Of a stretch of 64,000 bases of DNA, positions 1 to 9,034 are shown one piece after another. The stretch comes from Bradyrhizobium sp. BTAi1 (GTDB lineage: Bacteria > Pseudomonadota > Alphaproteobacteria > Rhizobiales > Xanthobacteraceae): positions 6,777,501 to 6,841,500 of the forward strand of contig NC_009485.1 of assembly GCF_000015165.1 (NCBI RefSeq), written 5' to 3'. Every line of letters starts with the position of its first letter. The stretch's first letter is position 1. A program made the translations under genes and the position numbers. The notes below the pieces were generated by a model. That model saw nothing but the letters and a program-made list of their open reading frames with translations. It ran no database searches and was not told the origin of the DNA.

Positions 1-938
1 ATCAGGCCGGCCGGCGTCTCCACGGTGAAGAACCAGGCACTGCCGAGAAAAAAGCGGCCTTTGACGCGGCCGTCGAGCACGCCTGCGCCCGGCGCCTTCA
101 AGCCGATCTTCTCCGGCCGGATGGCCAGCACGGCAGCGGCGCCCTCGCTCAGACCAGCGCCGTTGCAGGGCAGCAGGCGGCCGCCGATCTCAACCCCGCC
201 CGGACGCCAGACGCCGGATAGCCGGTTCATCTTGCCGACGAAGGCGGAGATAAAGGACGTGGCCGGGCTCTCATAGAGCCGATAAGGCGCATCGACCTGC
301 ACGATGTGGCCCTGCTCCATCACGACCACGCGGTCGCTCATCGACAGCGCCTCGCCCTGGTCGTGCGTCACCATGATCGTGGTGGTGCCGACGCGCTGCT
401 GGATACCGCGTAGCTCGAACTGCATCTCCTCGCGCAGCTTGGCATCGAGATTGGACAGCGGCTCGTCGAGCAGCAGCACCGGCGGATCGATGACCAGCGC
501 ACGCGCCACCGCGACGCGCTGACGCTGGCCGCCGGACAACTGGCGCGGATAGCGGTCGGCGAGCGCGGCGAGCTGCACCAGCGCCAGCGCCTGTCTGACG
601 CGCGCCTCGCGCTCGGCCCTGGCCACCCGGCGCATCTCCAGCCCGAACGAGACGTTCTGCGCCACCGTCATGTGCGGAAACAGCGCATAGCTCTGGAACA
701 CAATGCCGAGGCCGCGGCGATCCGGCTTCTCATGGGTGATGTCACGCCCGTCGAGCGTGATGCGCCCCGATGTCGGCTCGACCAGGCCGGCGATCATCTG
801 AAGCGTCGTGGTCTTGCCGCAGCCGGACGGGCCGAGCAGCGAGACGAACTCGCCCTTGGCGACGCTGAGGCTGACGTCGCTGACCGCAGCGACATCACCA
901 TAGAGCCTGGTCAGACCTTCCAGCGTCAGGAAACCCAT
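1..938 (-). CDS. ABC transporter ATP-binding subunit, PotA/FbpC type (partial, 3' end outside window)
   Basis: ATPase that would energise import of a small solute (polyamine, iron or a similar substrate). About 312 residues are visible from an ATG at 938, preceded by a GAGGA ribosome site. Walker A (GPSGCGKTT) lies near residues 36-44, the Q-loop near 82, the LSGGQRQR signature near 134-141, Walker B (VLLLDEP) near 154-160 and the H-loop (VTHD) near 195. A TOBE-like C-terminal region starts near 280, with a conserved IRPEKI stretch. The gene continues past base 1, so permease and binding-protein partners are outside and the substrate cannot be read. It is divergent from the IclR gene, with a 179-bp gap that holds a 15-bp palindrome. 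Family is certain; substrate is unknown. Confidence 0.93.
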   Translation of the reverse strand, partial: MGFLTLEGLTRLYGDVAAVSDVSLSVAKGEFVSLLGPSGCGKTTTLQMIAGLVEPTSGRITLDGRDITHEKPDRRGLGIVFQSYALFPHMTVAQNVSFGLEMRRVARAEREARVRQALALVQLAALADRYPRQLSGGQRQRVAVARALVIDPPVLLLDEPLSNLDAKLREEMQFELRGIQQRVGTTTIMVTHDQGEALSMSDRVVVMEQGHIVQVDAPYRLYESPATSFISAFVGKMNRLSGVWRPGGVEIGGRLLPCNGAGLSEGAAAVLAIRPEKIGLKAPGAGVLDGRVKGRFFLGSAWFFTVETPAGL

Positions 939-1042
939 GCGTCCTCGCGCGGGAGGCGCCCTGGGCCATCACCAGGGATTGCCACCCTGGGGCTCTTTCA
1001 TCGGGCGATCGGGACGACGGGTCAACGACCGATTTCAATATC

Positions 1043-1057
1043 CTGAATTTAATTCAG
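1043..1057. promoter_or_regulatory. Perfect 15-bp palindrome, candidate IclR operator
   Basis: CTGAATTTAATTCAG is a perfect inverted repeat with a 1-bp centre. It lies in the AT-rich gap between the divergent ABC ATPase gene and the IclR gene, about 60 bp before the IclR start. The position suits an autoregulatory operator that could also control the ATPase. Assignment to this regulator is inference. Confidence 0.45.
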
Positions 1058-1117
1058 AAAGATTCCGGTATATGGATTATTAGACGCTCCTATCCCCAAT
1101 ATCATTCACTCAACAAA

Positions 1118-1936
1118 ATGAACGACTCTGACCTGCAGTCCCCCTCCAGCCTCCGCCGCGCGCTCAGACTGCTGCGGGTTCTCGCGGCCGGCGACCCGGC
1201 GGGGCTGCGGCTGAAGGACATTGCCGAGGCCGCGGACTGCAGCCAGCCGACCGCGCATCGCATGCTGCAAGACCTCGCGGCCGAAGGTTTCGCGGAGCAG
1301 GCCGCCGGCAAACGCTATCGACTCGCGCTCGATTTCTACGTGCTCGCCGCGCGCGCCGGCCAGGCCAGCGGCCTGCGCGAGGCCGCGCGTCCGGCGCTGC
1401 TGCGCCTCTCTGCGACGCTCAGCGACACGATCTTCCTGCTGGTGCGCAACGGTTTCGATGCGGTGTGCCTCGATCGCGTCGAGGGGCCGTTTCCGATCCG
1501 CTCCTTCACGGGCGATATCGGCGGCAAGGTGCCGCTCGGGCTCGGCCAGGGCAGCCTCGCCATTCTCGCCAACCTGCCGGAGGACGAGCAGGAAGCTGTG
1601 ATCCGCTTCAACATCCCGCGCCTGCTCGATCGCGGCTTCCTCGACGAGGCGTCGCTGCGCAGCGCTTTGGCGCAGGCGCGCGCACAAGGATGGGTCAACA
1701 CCAGCACGGGACTGATTCCGGGCATGGCCGGCGTCGGCGTCCCCGTGCTCGACACGCAAGCACGCGCCGTCGCAGCGCTCAGCGTCGGCACGCTGGCGGA
1801 GCGGCTGAATGCCGATCGCCTGCCGCATGTCGTGAAGATCCTGCAAGGCGAGGCACAGGCGCTGGCTGGCAAGCTGAACCCGTTCGACGTCGCGCTGCGC
1901 TATCCCTCGCGCAGCCTCAGCACGATCGGAAACTGA
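1118..1936 (+). CDS. IclR-family transcriptional regulator
   Basis: DNA-binding regulator of 272 residues. An N-terminal winged helix-turn-helix spans about residues 10-70 (LRLKDIAEAADCSQPTAHRM is the typical recognition-helix region). The IclR effector-binding domain follows at about 85-260, ending in the usual region around VGVPVLDTQARAVAALSVG. Length matches the family. It reads away from the ABC ATPase and toward the amino-acid transport and amidase cluster, so it could control either or both. The effector is not known. Confidence 0.92.
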   Translation: MNDSDLQSPSSLRRALRLLRVLAAGDPAGLRLKDIAEAADCSQPTAHRMLQDLAAEGFAEQAAGKRYRLALDFYVLAARAGQASGLREAARPALLRLSATLSDTIFLLVRNGFDAVCLDRVEGPFPIRSFTGDIGGKVPLGLGQGSLAILANLPEDEQEAVIRFNIPRLLDRGFLDEASLRSALAQARAQGWVNTSTGLIPGMAGVGVPVLDTQARAVAALSVGTLAERLNADRLPHVVKILQGEAQALAGKLNPFDVALRYPSRSLSTIGN

Positions 1937-2135
1937 GAGAACGCTCTGTCGCAGATCAGTTTATAGGCACGCGGCTGCTCATTTCTTGCGCCGCCATGAT
2001 CCAAATTTTTGTGCGCCCACGGACAAGTCAGCCGCGCTCGCGCGCACCTAAGCTCGCTTTTGAGCTTGGACCGGGGCGACGGCACCCATGCACCGCCGGA
2101 CCAGCGCGACATCATCGTTCGAAGGAGCTGGCAAC

Positions 2136-3026
2136 ATGCAGACGAGGCTATTCACCAAAGCGAGGCGCGCGTGGCTTGTCGCGCTCGGCGCGATCATCGC
2201 GGCGGGGCTTCTCGCTCCCGTCGGCGCCCAGGCCGCGACGCCCGCAGGCTGCGCGGCACTGAAGGAGAAATATCCGGACTGGAAGGGCAAGACGCTCGTC
2301 AACGCCATCAACCCGCACACGCCGGGCTATGAGTCGATCGATCCGAAGGACCCGAGCAAATATGTCGGCTTCGACATCGATCTCGGCGAGGCCATCGGCG
2401 ACTGCCTCGGCTTCAAGCTGACCTACAAACCCGTGACCTTCGCCGCGCTCCTGACCACATTGGCAAGCGGCCAGGCCGACATCGTCATCTCCGACATCTA
2501 CGCCACCAAGGAGCGCGCCAAGGCCGCCGACTTCATCACCTACTCCAAGGTGTTCGACGGCGTGCTGGTCGCCAAGGGCAACCCGAAGGGCATCAACGGC
2601 ATCAATCTGTCGATGTGCGGCGCCGCCGCCGCCGAGAACACCGGCTATGTCGAGGTCCCGCTGATCCAGGACCTCGGCCCGCAATGCAAGGCCGCCGGCA
2701 AGCCCGAGCCGACGCTCCAGCTCTATGACAACAACGCCAACTGCATCCAGGCCATTCTCGCCGGCCGTGCCGACACCTATGTCAACGACGTCAACACGGT
2801 CGATCAAGCAGTCAAGGCCTATCCGGACAAGCTGGAGAAGGCGATCGCGGTGACCATCCCCTATTCGGTCGGCATCGCCGTGCCGAAAGACAAGCCGAAG
2901 TTCCGCGACGCCGTGATGGCCGCGCTGATCGAGGTGCAGAAGGCCGGCATCCATCAGGAGCTGTTGAAGAAGTGGGAGCTTGATCCGGCGAACTTCAAGG
3001 AGCCGGACATCCTGACGGCGGACTAA
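2136..3026 (+). CDS. ABC transporter substrate-binding protein, polar amino-acid family
   Basis: Periplasmic binding protein of 296 residues. The start at 2136 was chosen over an in-frame ATG at 2088 because GAAGGAG lies 9 nt upstream and a Sec signal peptide (LVALGAIIAAGLLAPVGAQA) follows directly. The body has the family-3 pattern: YVGFDIDLGEAIG near residue 70, the GQADIVISDIYATKERAKAADF stretch (shown in part) and a late PYSVGIAVPKD segment. Six mature cysteines suggest at least one disulfide. The next gene is a fused permease-ATPase of the HisM/GlnP type, so the two form one importer. The ligand is unknown; the amidases downstream hint at an amide or an amino-acid derivative. Confidence 0.92.
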   Translation: MQTRLFTKARRAWLVALGAIIAAGLLAPVGAQAATPAGCAALKEKYPDWKGKTLVNAINPHTPGYESIDPKDPSKYVGFDIDLGEAIGDCLGFKLTYKPVTFAALLTTLASGQADIVISDIYATKERAKAADFITYSKVFDGVLVAKGNPKGINGINLSMCGAAAAENTGYVEVPLIQDLGPQCKAAGKPEPTLQLYDNNANCIQAILAGRADTYVNDVNTVDQAVKAYPDKLEKAIAVTIPYSVGIAVPKDKPKFRDAVMAALIEVQKAGIHQELLKKWELDPANFKEPDILTAD

Positions 3027-3228
3027 GCGCGCCCTTCAAGCGAAGCTGCTGCCGCAAAAGACCGCGCGCTCCCCTCCCCCTTGCCGAGAGGATGGGGGAT
3101 GGGGGTCTACACGGCGGAGTCTTTGCTGACATCCCCCTCCCCAACGAGGAGGGATCGCACGAATCGCGGTCGGCACGGCGCTCCGCGCCGTTGCTCACCC
3201 TGCGGCACTTTTCAGGCACTCATCACCG

Positions 3229-4839
3229 ATGTCCCTCTTTCTGCACTATCTCAGCATGCCGTACCTGCTCATGGGCATCGAGCTCACGCTGCAGGTCACC
3301 GCGCTCGGGCTGATCGGCGGATTGCTTCTTGGGATCATTCTCGCCGGCATGCAGCTCAGCCGGTTCTGGCTATTGGCCGCGATCGCGCGCGGCTACACCG
3401 TGATCTTCCGCGGCACGCCGCTGATCCTGCAGATGGTGTTCGCCTACGACGCGCTGCCGCATATCGGCATCAAGCTGCCGGCGGTGCTGGCCGCCGGCCT
3501 CGCGCTGGCCTGCAACGAAGCGCCGTTCATTGCCGAGATGCTGCGCTCCGGCGTGCTCGGCGTCGATCGCGGCCAGCTGCTGGCGGGTCAGGCGCTCGGC
3601 ATGACGCCCGGCGTTCTGATGCGCCGGATCATCGCGCCGCAGGCGATCCGCACCATGATCCCCGCCTTCGGCAACGAGGCCGTGAGCGCGTTGAAGAACT
3701 CCTCGCTGGCCTCGGTGATCGCCGTGCAGGAGCTGACCCTGCGCTCGACGCAGCTCGCCTCCTCGACTTTCGATTTCTTCTCGATCTTCTTTGCTTCCGG
3801 CCTCATCTATCTCGTGCTGACCGGCGCGATCAGCGTGATTCAGCTGGCGCTGGAATGGCTGCTCGACCTCGACCGGACGACGAAGCCGCGCGGCCTCGCT
3901 GATTATCTCCCCTGGCGCCGCGTCGACCTCACGCCAAAGCCGGAGCAGGCCAACAAGGCAGCGCCGCCAGAGGCACCCGAGCTCAAAGAGACCCCGCCGC
4001 TCGCTTTGTCGATCGAAGACCGGGCCCGGCGCGCGGCGACTGTCGCGCGCAACAACGTCGCGGTCGAGGTGAAACACCTGCGCAAGGCCTATGACGGCAA
4101 CAAGGTGCTCGACGGCCTCGACATCACCGTACGCATCGGCGAGGTGGTCGCGCTGCTCGGGCCCTCCGGCTCCGGCAAGAGCACCCTGCTCCGCTGCATC
4201 AACCACCTCGAGAACTGGGATGCCGGCGAGATCCGCGTCGGCGGCCGCAAGCTCGGCTTCGACGAACAAGGGCGCAAGCTGTCGCCGCGCGCGATCGCCA
4301 ATGAGCGCGCCAATGTCGGCGTCGGCATGGTGTTCCAGCAGTTCAACCTGTTCGGCCATCTCACCGCGAAGGAGAACGTGGCTGGTCCCCTGCGCTGGGT
4401 GCACGGCATGGGCCGGTTCGAGGCCGAGCGCCGTGCTCTCGAGCTGCTGGAGCGCGTCGGGCTCTCGCACCGTGCCGATGCGCTGCCGCGGCATCTCTCC
4501 GGCGGCCAGCAGCAGCGCGTCGCGATCGCCCGCGCGCTGGCGCCGAACCCGAGCGTGCTGCTGCTGGATGAGCCGACCTCGGCGCTCGATCCCGAGCTGG
4601 TCAACGAGGTGCTGGAGGTGATCCGCCGCCTCGCGATCGATGACGGCCTCACCATGATCATCTCGACCCACCAGATCCGCTTCGCCGACGAGGTCGCCGA
4701 CCGCGTCGCCTTCCTCAATGGCGGCGTCATCCTCGAGCAGGGCCCGGCCCACGAGGTGCTGACGAATCCGCGCCATCCGCTGACCGCACGCTTCCTGTCG
4801 GTGATGGAGGCCGAGCGGCCGAAGGACGCGGTGGCATGA
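3229..4839 (+). CDS. Fused amino-acid ABC permease and ATPase
   Basis: Single polypeptide of 536 residues that joins two subunits that are normally separate. Residues 1-210 form a HisM/GlnP-type permease with several membrane segments and an EAA loop (near 119-150, AGQALGMTPGVLMRRI). A charged linker (about 225-275) leads to a complete ATPase at about 285-525, with Walker A GPSGSGKST near 311, signature LSGGQQQR near 423, and Walker B VLLLDEPTSALD (near 444). It follows the binding protein after a 202-bp gap that contains GC-rich repeats. The ATPase half is of the GlnQ/HisP class. I see no frameshift or internal start that would suggest an assembly artefact. Such fusions are known but less common than split subunits. 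Confidence 0.93.
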   Translation: MSLFLHYLSMPYLLMGIELTLQVTALGLIGGLLLGIILAGMQLSRFWLLAAIARGYTVIFRGTPLILQMVFAYDALPHIGIKLPAVLAAGLALACNEAPFIAEMLRSGVLGVDRGQLLAGQALGMTPGVLMRRIIAPQAIRTMIPAFGNEAVSALKNSSLASVIAVQELTLRSTQLASSTFDFFSIFFASGLIYLVLTGAISVIQLALEWLLDLDRTTKPRGLADYLPWRRVDLTPKPEQANKAAPPEAPELKETPPLALSIEDRARRAATVARNNVAVEVKHLRKAYDGNKVLDGLDITVRIGEVVALLGPSGSGKSTLLRCINHLENWDAGEIRVGGRKLGFDEQGRKLSPRAIANERANVGVGMVFQQFNLFGHLTAKENVAGPLRWVHGMGRFEAERRALELLERVGLSHRADALPRHLSGGQQQRVAIARALAPNPSVLLLDEPTSALDPELVNEVLEVIRRLAIDDGLTMIISTHQIRFADEVADRVAFLNGGVILEQGPAHEVLTNPRHPLTARFLSVMEAERPKDAVA

Positions 4840-4875
4840 GCGCCGCGTCCTTGTGTGCCGCGACAGCGTCCTCTT

Positions 4876-4985
4876 GGCCATCCTTCGAGACGCCCGCCTA
4901 CGGCGGGCTCCCCAGGATGAGGTCCGTGGCTGCGGCGCCGTCACTCCCACCCTTCATGGTGAGGAGGCGCGCAGCGCCGTCTCCG
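4876..4985. repeat. Dispersed palindromic intergenic repeats (two types)
   Basis: The gap between the transporter and the acetamidase holds a CCATCCTTCGAGACGCCC...CCAGGATGAGG element followed by a TTCATGGTGAGGAGGCGC element. Both types recur together at 11252-11366 in another arrangement, and the second recurs at 30351-30393. They look like REP-type repeats and not like coding sequence. Confidence 0.6.
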
Positions 4986-5103
4986 GACGATGCCTTCGGC
5001 ATCGCCTTGAGAACTATGAGGCCCACGGTCTCGTCCCCCACAGGACCCCGGGCACGAGCCAACGTCCTGACGTTTTTCGATCTCTGAGCAAAGAGGCCCT
5101 CGC

Positions 5104-6345
5104 ATGAAGCACCATCTGCTGCCGGTGTCCAACAAGACCGTCCACTGGGGCTATTTCTCCAAGGTGGTGTCGCCGGCGCTCACCTTGCGCTCCGGCGATC
5201 GCGCCACGATCGAGACGCTGACGCATCACGCCAACGACGATTATGAGCGCATGATCAAGGACGATCCCGGCGCCGAAAGCGTCTTCAAATGGACGAAAGA
5301 ACACAAGGCGGTGGCGCGGCGCGGCTCCGGCCCGACCGAAGGCCCGTTCATCCGCGGCGCCGGCGAAGGCATCGGCGTGCATCTGCTGACGGGCCCGGTG
5401 GCGATCGAAGGCGCCGAGCCCGGCGACGTGCTGGAGGTCCGCATCCTCGATATCAGGCCGCGGCCGAGCCAATGCGGCTGCCATGCCGGCAAGTGCTTCG
5501 GCTCCAATGTCGCGGCGAATTGGGGCTTCCATTATCACGACCTGATCGAGGAGCCGAAGCCGCGCGAGGTCGTCACCATCTTCGAGCTGGACAGTTCGGG
5601 CGAGCCGTTCGCCAAGGCGGTCTACAACTACGTCTGGACGCCGCAGACCGATCCCGACGGGATCGTCCATCCGACCATCGACTATCCCGGCGTGCCGGTC
5701 GATCACACCACGATCAGGAAGCGCGAGAACATCCTGCCGGGCATCAAGGTGCCGGCGCGGCTGCATTTCGGCACCATGGGCCTCGCGCCCTCCGAGGCGG
5801 ACTACGTCTCCTCGATCCCGCCGAGCTACACCGGCGGCAATATCGACGATTGGCGCATCGGCAAGGGCGCGCGGATGTATTATCCGGTCGCCGTGCCCGG
5901 CGCCTATTTCTCGGTCGGCGATCCCCATGCCGCGCAGGGCGACAGCGAGCTCGGCGGCACCGCGATCGAGACCTCGCTCACCGGGGACTTCGAGTTCATC
6001 CTGCACAAGAAGGGCGATCTTGGCGGCACCCAGCTGGAAGGCCTCACCCATCCGCTGCTGGAAACCAGCGACGCGTGGTCGGTCTATGGCTTCACCTATC
6101 CGAACTATCTCGCCGAGCTCGGCGCCAATGCGCAGACCGAGATCGCCAACCATTCCAGCCTCGATCGCGCCATGCGCGACGCCTTCCGCAAGCTCCGCCG
6201 CTTCCTGATGACGGTGCATCATCTCAGCGAGGACGAGGCGATCTCGCTGATGTCGGTCGGCGCCGATTTCGGCGTCACCCAGGTGGTGGACGCCAATTGG
6301 GGCGTGCACGGCACGATCCGGAAGACCGTGTTCCGGTGTGATTGA
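5104..6345 (+). CDS. Acetamidase/formamidase family protein
   Basis: Amide hydrolase of the FmdA/AmdA family, 413 residues, expected to release ammonia from a short amide in the cytoplasm. Family-typical stretches are HWGYFSKVVSPAL near residue 15, GPVAIEGAEPGDVLEVRILD near 95-115, VPARLHFGTMGLAP near 217, and SVGDPHAAQGDSELGGTAIE near 270-290 (the metal- and substrate-site region). The C-terminal FGVTQVVDANWGVHG stretch is also conserved. It stands 4-5 codons after a GAGCAAAGAGG ribosome site. The next gene contains a second, full-length copy of this enzyme fused to an AraC regulator; the two are paralogues. Actual substrate is not readable. Confidence 0.93.
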   Translation: MKHHLLPVSNKTVHWGYFSKVVSPALTLRSGDRATIETLTHHANDDYERMIKDDPGAESVFKWTKEHKAVARRGSGPTEGPFIRGAGEGIGVHLLTGPVAIEGAEPGDVLEVRILDIRPRPSQCGCHAGKCFGSNVAANWGFHYHDLIEEPKPREVVTIFELDSSGEPFAKAVYNYVWTPQTDPDGIVHPTIDYPGVPVDHTTIRKRENILPGIKVPARLHFGTMGLAPSEADYVSSIPPSYTGGNIDDWRIGKGARMYYPVAVPGAYFSVGDPHAAQGDSELGGTAIETSLTGDFEFILHKKGDLGGTQLEGLTHPLLETSDAWSVYGFTYPNYLAELGANAQTEIANHSSLDRAMRDAFRKLRRFLMTVHHLSEDEAISLMSVGADFGVTQVVDANWGVHGTIRKTVFRCD

Positions 6346-6549
6346 TTGACGTTGGTGAACGAGCCCTCGCTCCACGAAAGGTACGCTCCCTCCCCCCTTG
6401 TGGGGCAGGGGAACAGACCGCTCGCGGGGCACAGCATTGACCAACTCAAGAGCACAGCGCTGAAGACCGACTCCCTTCTGCGGACATCACACACCATGAA
6501 GCTCATCTGGCACGGGGGTTGCTTCGAATTCCCGGACCCGGGGCGTGCC

Positions 6550-8883
6550 ATGAGTTTCCGTCCGTTCACCAGCGAATCCTATGCCGAGGGCGAGCGCCCG
6601 GATGCGTGGCGCGATGTGTTGAGCGCCGTCGGGCTGCAGCCGGCAACGAAGACGGCCTTCTACGACGGCCATGCCACCGCCTCGCATCGGACTGCGCCAG
6701 GCCTGGCGCTATCGCGGCTTTCGGCAGGCTCGCAGAGCGTAGCCGCGGTTCCGCAGGCGCATGAGGACTTGCCGATCGCGCTGCTCGCGATCGAGGATGG
6801 CGCCGTGCTCCGCAGCGGCGACAGCCACCGCATCGTGCCGTCGGGACATCTGCTGCTGCTGCCGCGGACACGCGACTGGAGCATCGCGTTTCAGCGCGAC
6901 CTGCGCGCGATCGTGCTGTCGGTAACATCGGACGCGCTGCACGGCCGCATCAGCGGCAAGCTGAAATTCGCCAAGCCGCAGGTGATCGCGCCAATTGGGC
7001 TCGCCGACGTGGTCTGCCGCACCATCGAGGCGACAGCGCGAACGCTGGAAACGCTCAGCGACGCCGAATGGAGCACGGTCGCGCAAAGTCTCGTCGATCT
7101 GCTGCTGACGCTGGCGCATCGCCAGGCCGTGCCGGTCTCGGAGGCCGGCAGCAGCGCGACCCAGGCCGCGACCTTGCACCGGATCTGCCAGAGCATCGAG
7201 CGAAGGCTCGATGACGCCACTCTCACGCCGGCAAGCGTCGCGCAGGCCGAAGGCATCTCCGAGCGCTATCTGCAGAAGCTGTTCGAGAGCGCCGGCGACA
7301 ATTTCAGTCACTATGTCCGCGAGCGGCGGCTGCAGCGCGCCTGGACCGATCTGTCCAATCCGGCCGAAGCCCATCATTCCATCTCGGAGATCGCCTATCG
7401 CTGGGGCTTTGCCGATTCAGCGCATTTCAGCCGCAGCTTCCGCGCCCGCTTCGGCCTGTCGCCGCGCGAGTTCCGCCAGCAGAAGGCTGAGCAGGCGGTG
7501 ACCTCGGCGGTGCCGCGCGGCCAGCGCGGCTGGCCGCAGGATGCACTGGCCCAGCAGCGCGCCTCGCCGACCGCGGCTCCGGCGCGAAGCGGCATCGCCC
7601 TGCCCGCGCCCGCCAACGACCAGGACGCGCAGCAGCGGCATCATCATCTCGCAGTGTCCGCCGAGCGCGTGCATTGGGGCTATTTCAGCCGCTCGCTGCC
7701 GCCGCAGCTGGAGATCGCCTCCGGTGACACGATCACGATCGAGACGCTGACCCAGCACGCCTCCGATGATCCGGAGCTGATGATCGCAGGTGACGAGGGC
7801 GCGCTCAGCGTGTTCGGCTGGACCAGAACGAAGAAGAACGTCGACCGCCGCGGAGCGGGACCGATGGACGCCAGCGTGTTCGGCCGCGGCGCCGGCGAAG
7901 GATTTGGCGTACACATCTGCACCGGTCCGGTGGCGATCAAGGACGCGCAGCCCGGCGACGTGCTCGAGGTCCGCATCCTCGACATCGTGCCGCGGCCGAG
8001 CCGCAACCCGAACCACGCGGGACGCGTGTTCGGCTCCAGCGTCGCGGCGTGGTGGGGCTATCATTACAATGAGCTGATCGCGTCGCCGCAGCCGCGCGAG
8101 GCCGTGACGATCTACGAGATCTTCGCCGGCGATCCCGAGCCGCACGCCCGCGCGTTGTATTCCTATCGCTGGGAGCCGCAAACCGATCCGGCCGGGATCG
8201 TGCACGCGACCTATGATTATCCCGGCGTGCCGGTGGCCGCTGACAGCATCAAGCGCCGCCATGGCGTGCTCGACAACATCCGCATTCCGCTGCGGCCACA
8301 TTTCGGCGTCATCGCCGTGGCACCGCGCGAAGCCGATTTCGTCGACTCGGTTCCGCCATCCTATTTCGGCGGCAATCTCGACAATTGGCGCATCGGCAAA
8401 GGAGCGACCGTGTATCTGCCGGTCGCCGTTCCCGGCGCGCTGCTCTCCGTCGGCGATCCTCACGCCACGCAGGGCGACGGCGAATTGTCCGGCACCGCGA
8501 TCGAATGCTCGATGACCGGCACCTTCCAGGTGATCCTCCACAAGAAGACCCAGCTCGCCGGACAGCCCTTCGCCGACCTCACTTATCCGCTGATCGAGAC
8601 CGCGACCGATTGGGTGCTGACCGGCTTCAGTCATCCGAACTATCTCGCCGAGTTCGGCGCGCAGGGCCAGAGCGAGGTCTACGCGACATCCTCGCTCGAC
8701 CTCGCGATGAAGGATGCGTTCCGCAAGATGCGCCGCTTCCTGATGCACATCAAAGGCCTCAGCGAGGACGAGGCGATCGCGCTGATGTCGGCGGCCGTCG
8801 ACTTCGGCGTGACGCAGGTGGTCGACGGCAATTGGGGCGTGCACGCGATCCTGAGCAAGCGGCTGTTCGAGGATGCGGATTGA
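6550..8883 (+). CDS. AraC-family regulator fused to acetamidase/formamidase
   Basis: One uninterrupted reading frame of 777 residues with two full activities. Residues 1-200 look like an AraC ligand-binding-like domain (opening MSFRPFTSESYAEG). Residues about 210-310 are a canonical AraC double helix-turn-helix, with SVAQAEGISERYLQKLFES and the signature HSISEIAYRWGFADSAHFS. A Pro/Ala/Gln-rich linker (about 311-366, ending in a His run) leads to a complete acetamidase/formamidase (about 367-777) similar to the gene just upstream, including SVGDPHATQGDGELSGTAIE. The frame is open from 6346; I chose 6550 because homologous regulator sequence starts there, but 6496 is possible. No ribosome site decides this. 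The enzyme half may act as sensor, effector or both. Confidence 0.9.
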   Translation: MSFRPFTSESYAEGERPDAWRDVLSAVGLQPATKTAFYDGHATASHRTAPGLALSRLSAGSQSVAAVPQAHEDLPIALLAIEDGAVLRSGDSHRIVPSGHLLLLPRTRDWSIAFQRDLRAIVLSVTSDALHGRISGKLKFAKPQVIAPIGLADVVCRTIEATARTLETLSDAEWSTVAQSLVDLLLTLAHRQAVPVSEAGSSATQAATLHRICQSIERRLDDATLTPASVAQAEGISERYLQKLFESAGDNFSHYVRERRLQRAWTDLSNPAEAHHSISEIAYRWGFADSAHFSRSFRARFGLSPREFRQQKAEQAVTSAVPRGQRGWPQDALAQQRASPTAAPARSGIALPAPANDQDAQQRHHHLAVSAERVHWGYFSRSLPPQLEIASGDTITIETLTQHASDDPELMIAGDEGALSVFGWTRTKKNVDRRGAGPMDASVFGRGAGEGFGVHICTGPVAIKDAQPGDVLEVRILDIVPRPSRNPNHAGRVFGSSVAAWWGYHYNELIASPQPREAVTIYEIFAGDPEPHARALYSYRWEPQTDPAGIVHATYDYPGVPVAADSIKRRHGVLDNIRIPLRPHFGVIAVAPREADFVDSVPPSYFGGNLDNWRIGKGATVYLPVAVPGALLSVGDPHATQGDGELSGTAIECSMTGTFQVILHKKTQLAGQPFADLTYPLIETATDWVLTGFSHPNYLAEFGAQGQSEVYATSSLDLAMKDAFRKMRRFLMHIKGLSEDEAIALMSAAVDFGVTQVVDGNWGVHAILSKRLFEDAD

Positions 8884-8906
8884 ACCGCAGCTGCTTCTCA
8901 GATCTC

Positions 8907-8988
8907 CGTCATTGCGAACGAAGCGAAGCAATCCCGGGCGTCACGCGCGACTCTGGATTGCTTCGTCGCTTCGCTCCTCGCAATGACG
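8907..8988. repeat. Dispersed palindromic repeat CGTCATTGCGA...TCGCAATGACG
   Basis: Imperfect inverted repeat of about 82 bp with arms built on CGTCATTGCGA and GAAGCGAAGCAATCC. Close copies lie at 38549-38630 and 50069-50150. It sits in the short gap before the RidA gene and could form a large hairpin in the transcript. Confidence 0.75.
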
Positions 8989-9034
8989 GCCGTTGTTGTT
9001 TTTCCAGCGAGCCCCCTACGAAGAGGACACCCCC

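Noticed and set aside
2050-2067. Hairpin AAGCTC-N6-GAGCTT upstream of the binding-protein gene as a terminator
   Set aside because: Short stem and no T-run on either side; could be chance or a weak regulatory structure.
3370-4950. Open frame of 526 codons antisense to the fused ABC transporter
   Set aside because: No family motifs and low-complexity Arg/His/Glu-rich translation; the plus-strand frame has Walker and signature motifs.
8907-8988. CRISPR-like repeat
   Set aside because: The repeat copies are tens of kilobases apart and never arranged as short direct repeats with spacers; no cas genes are present.
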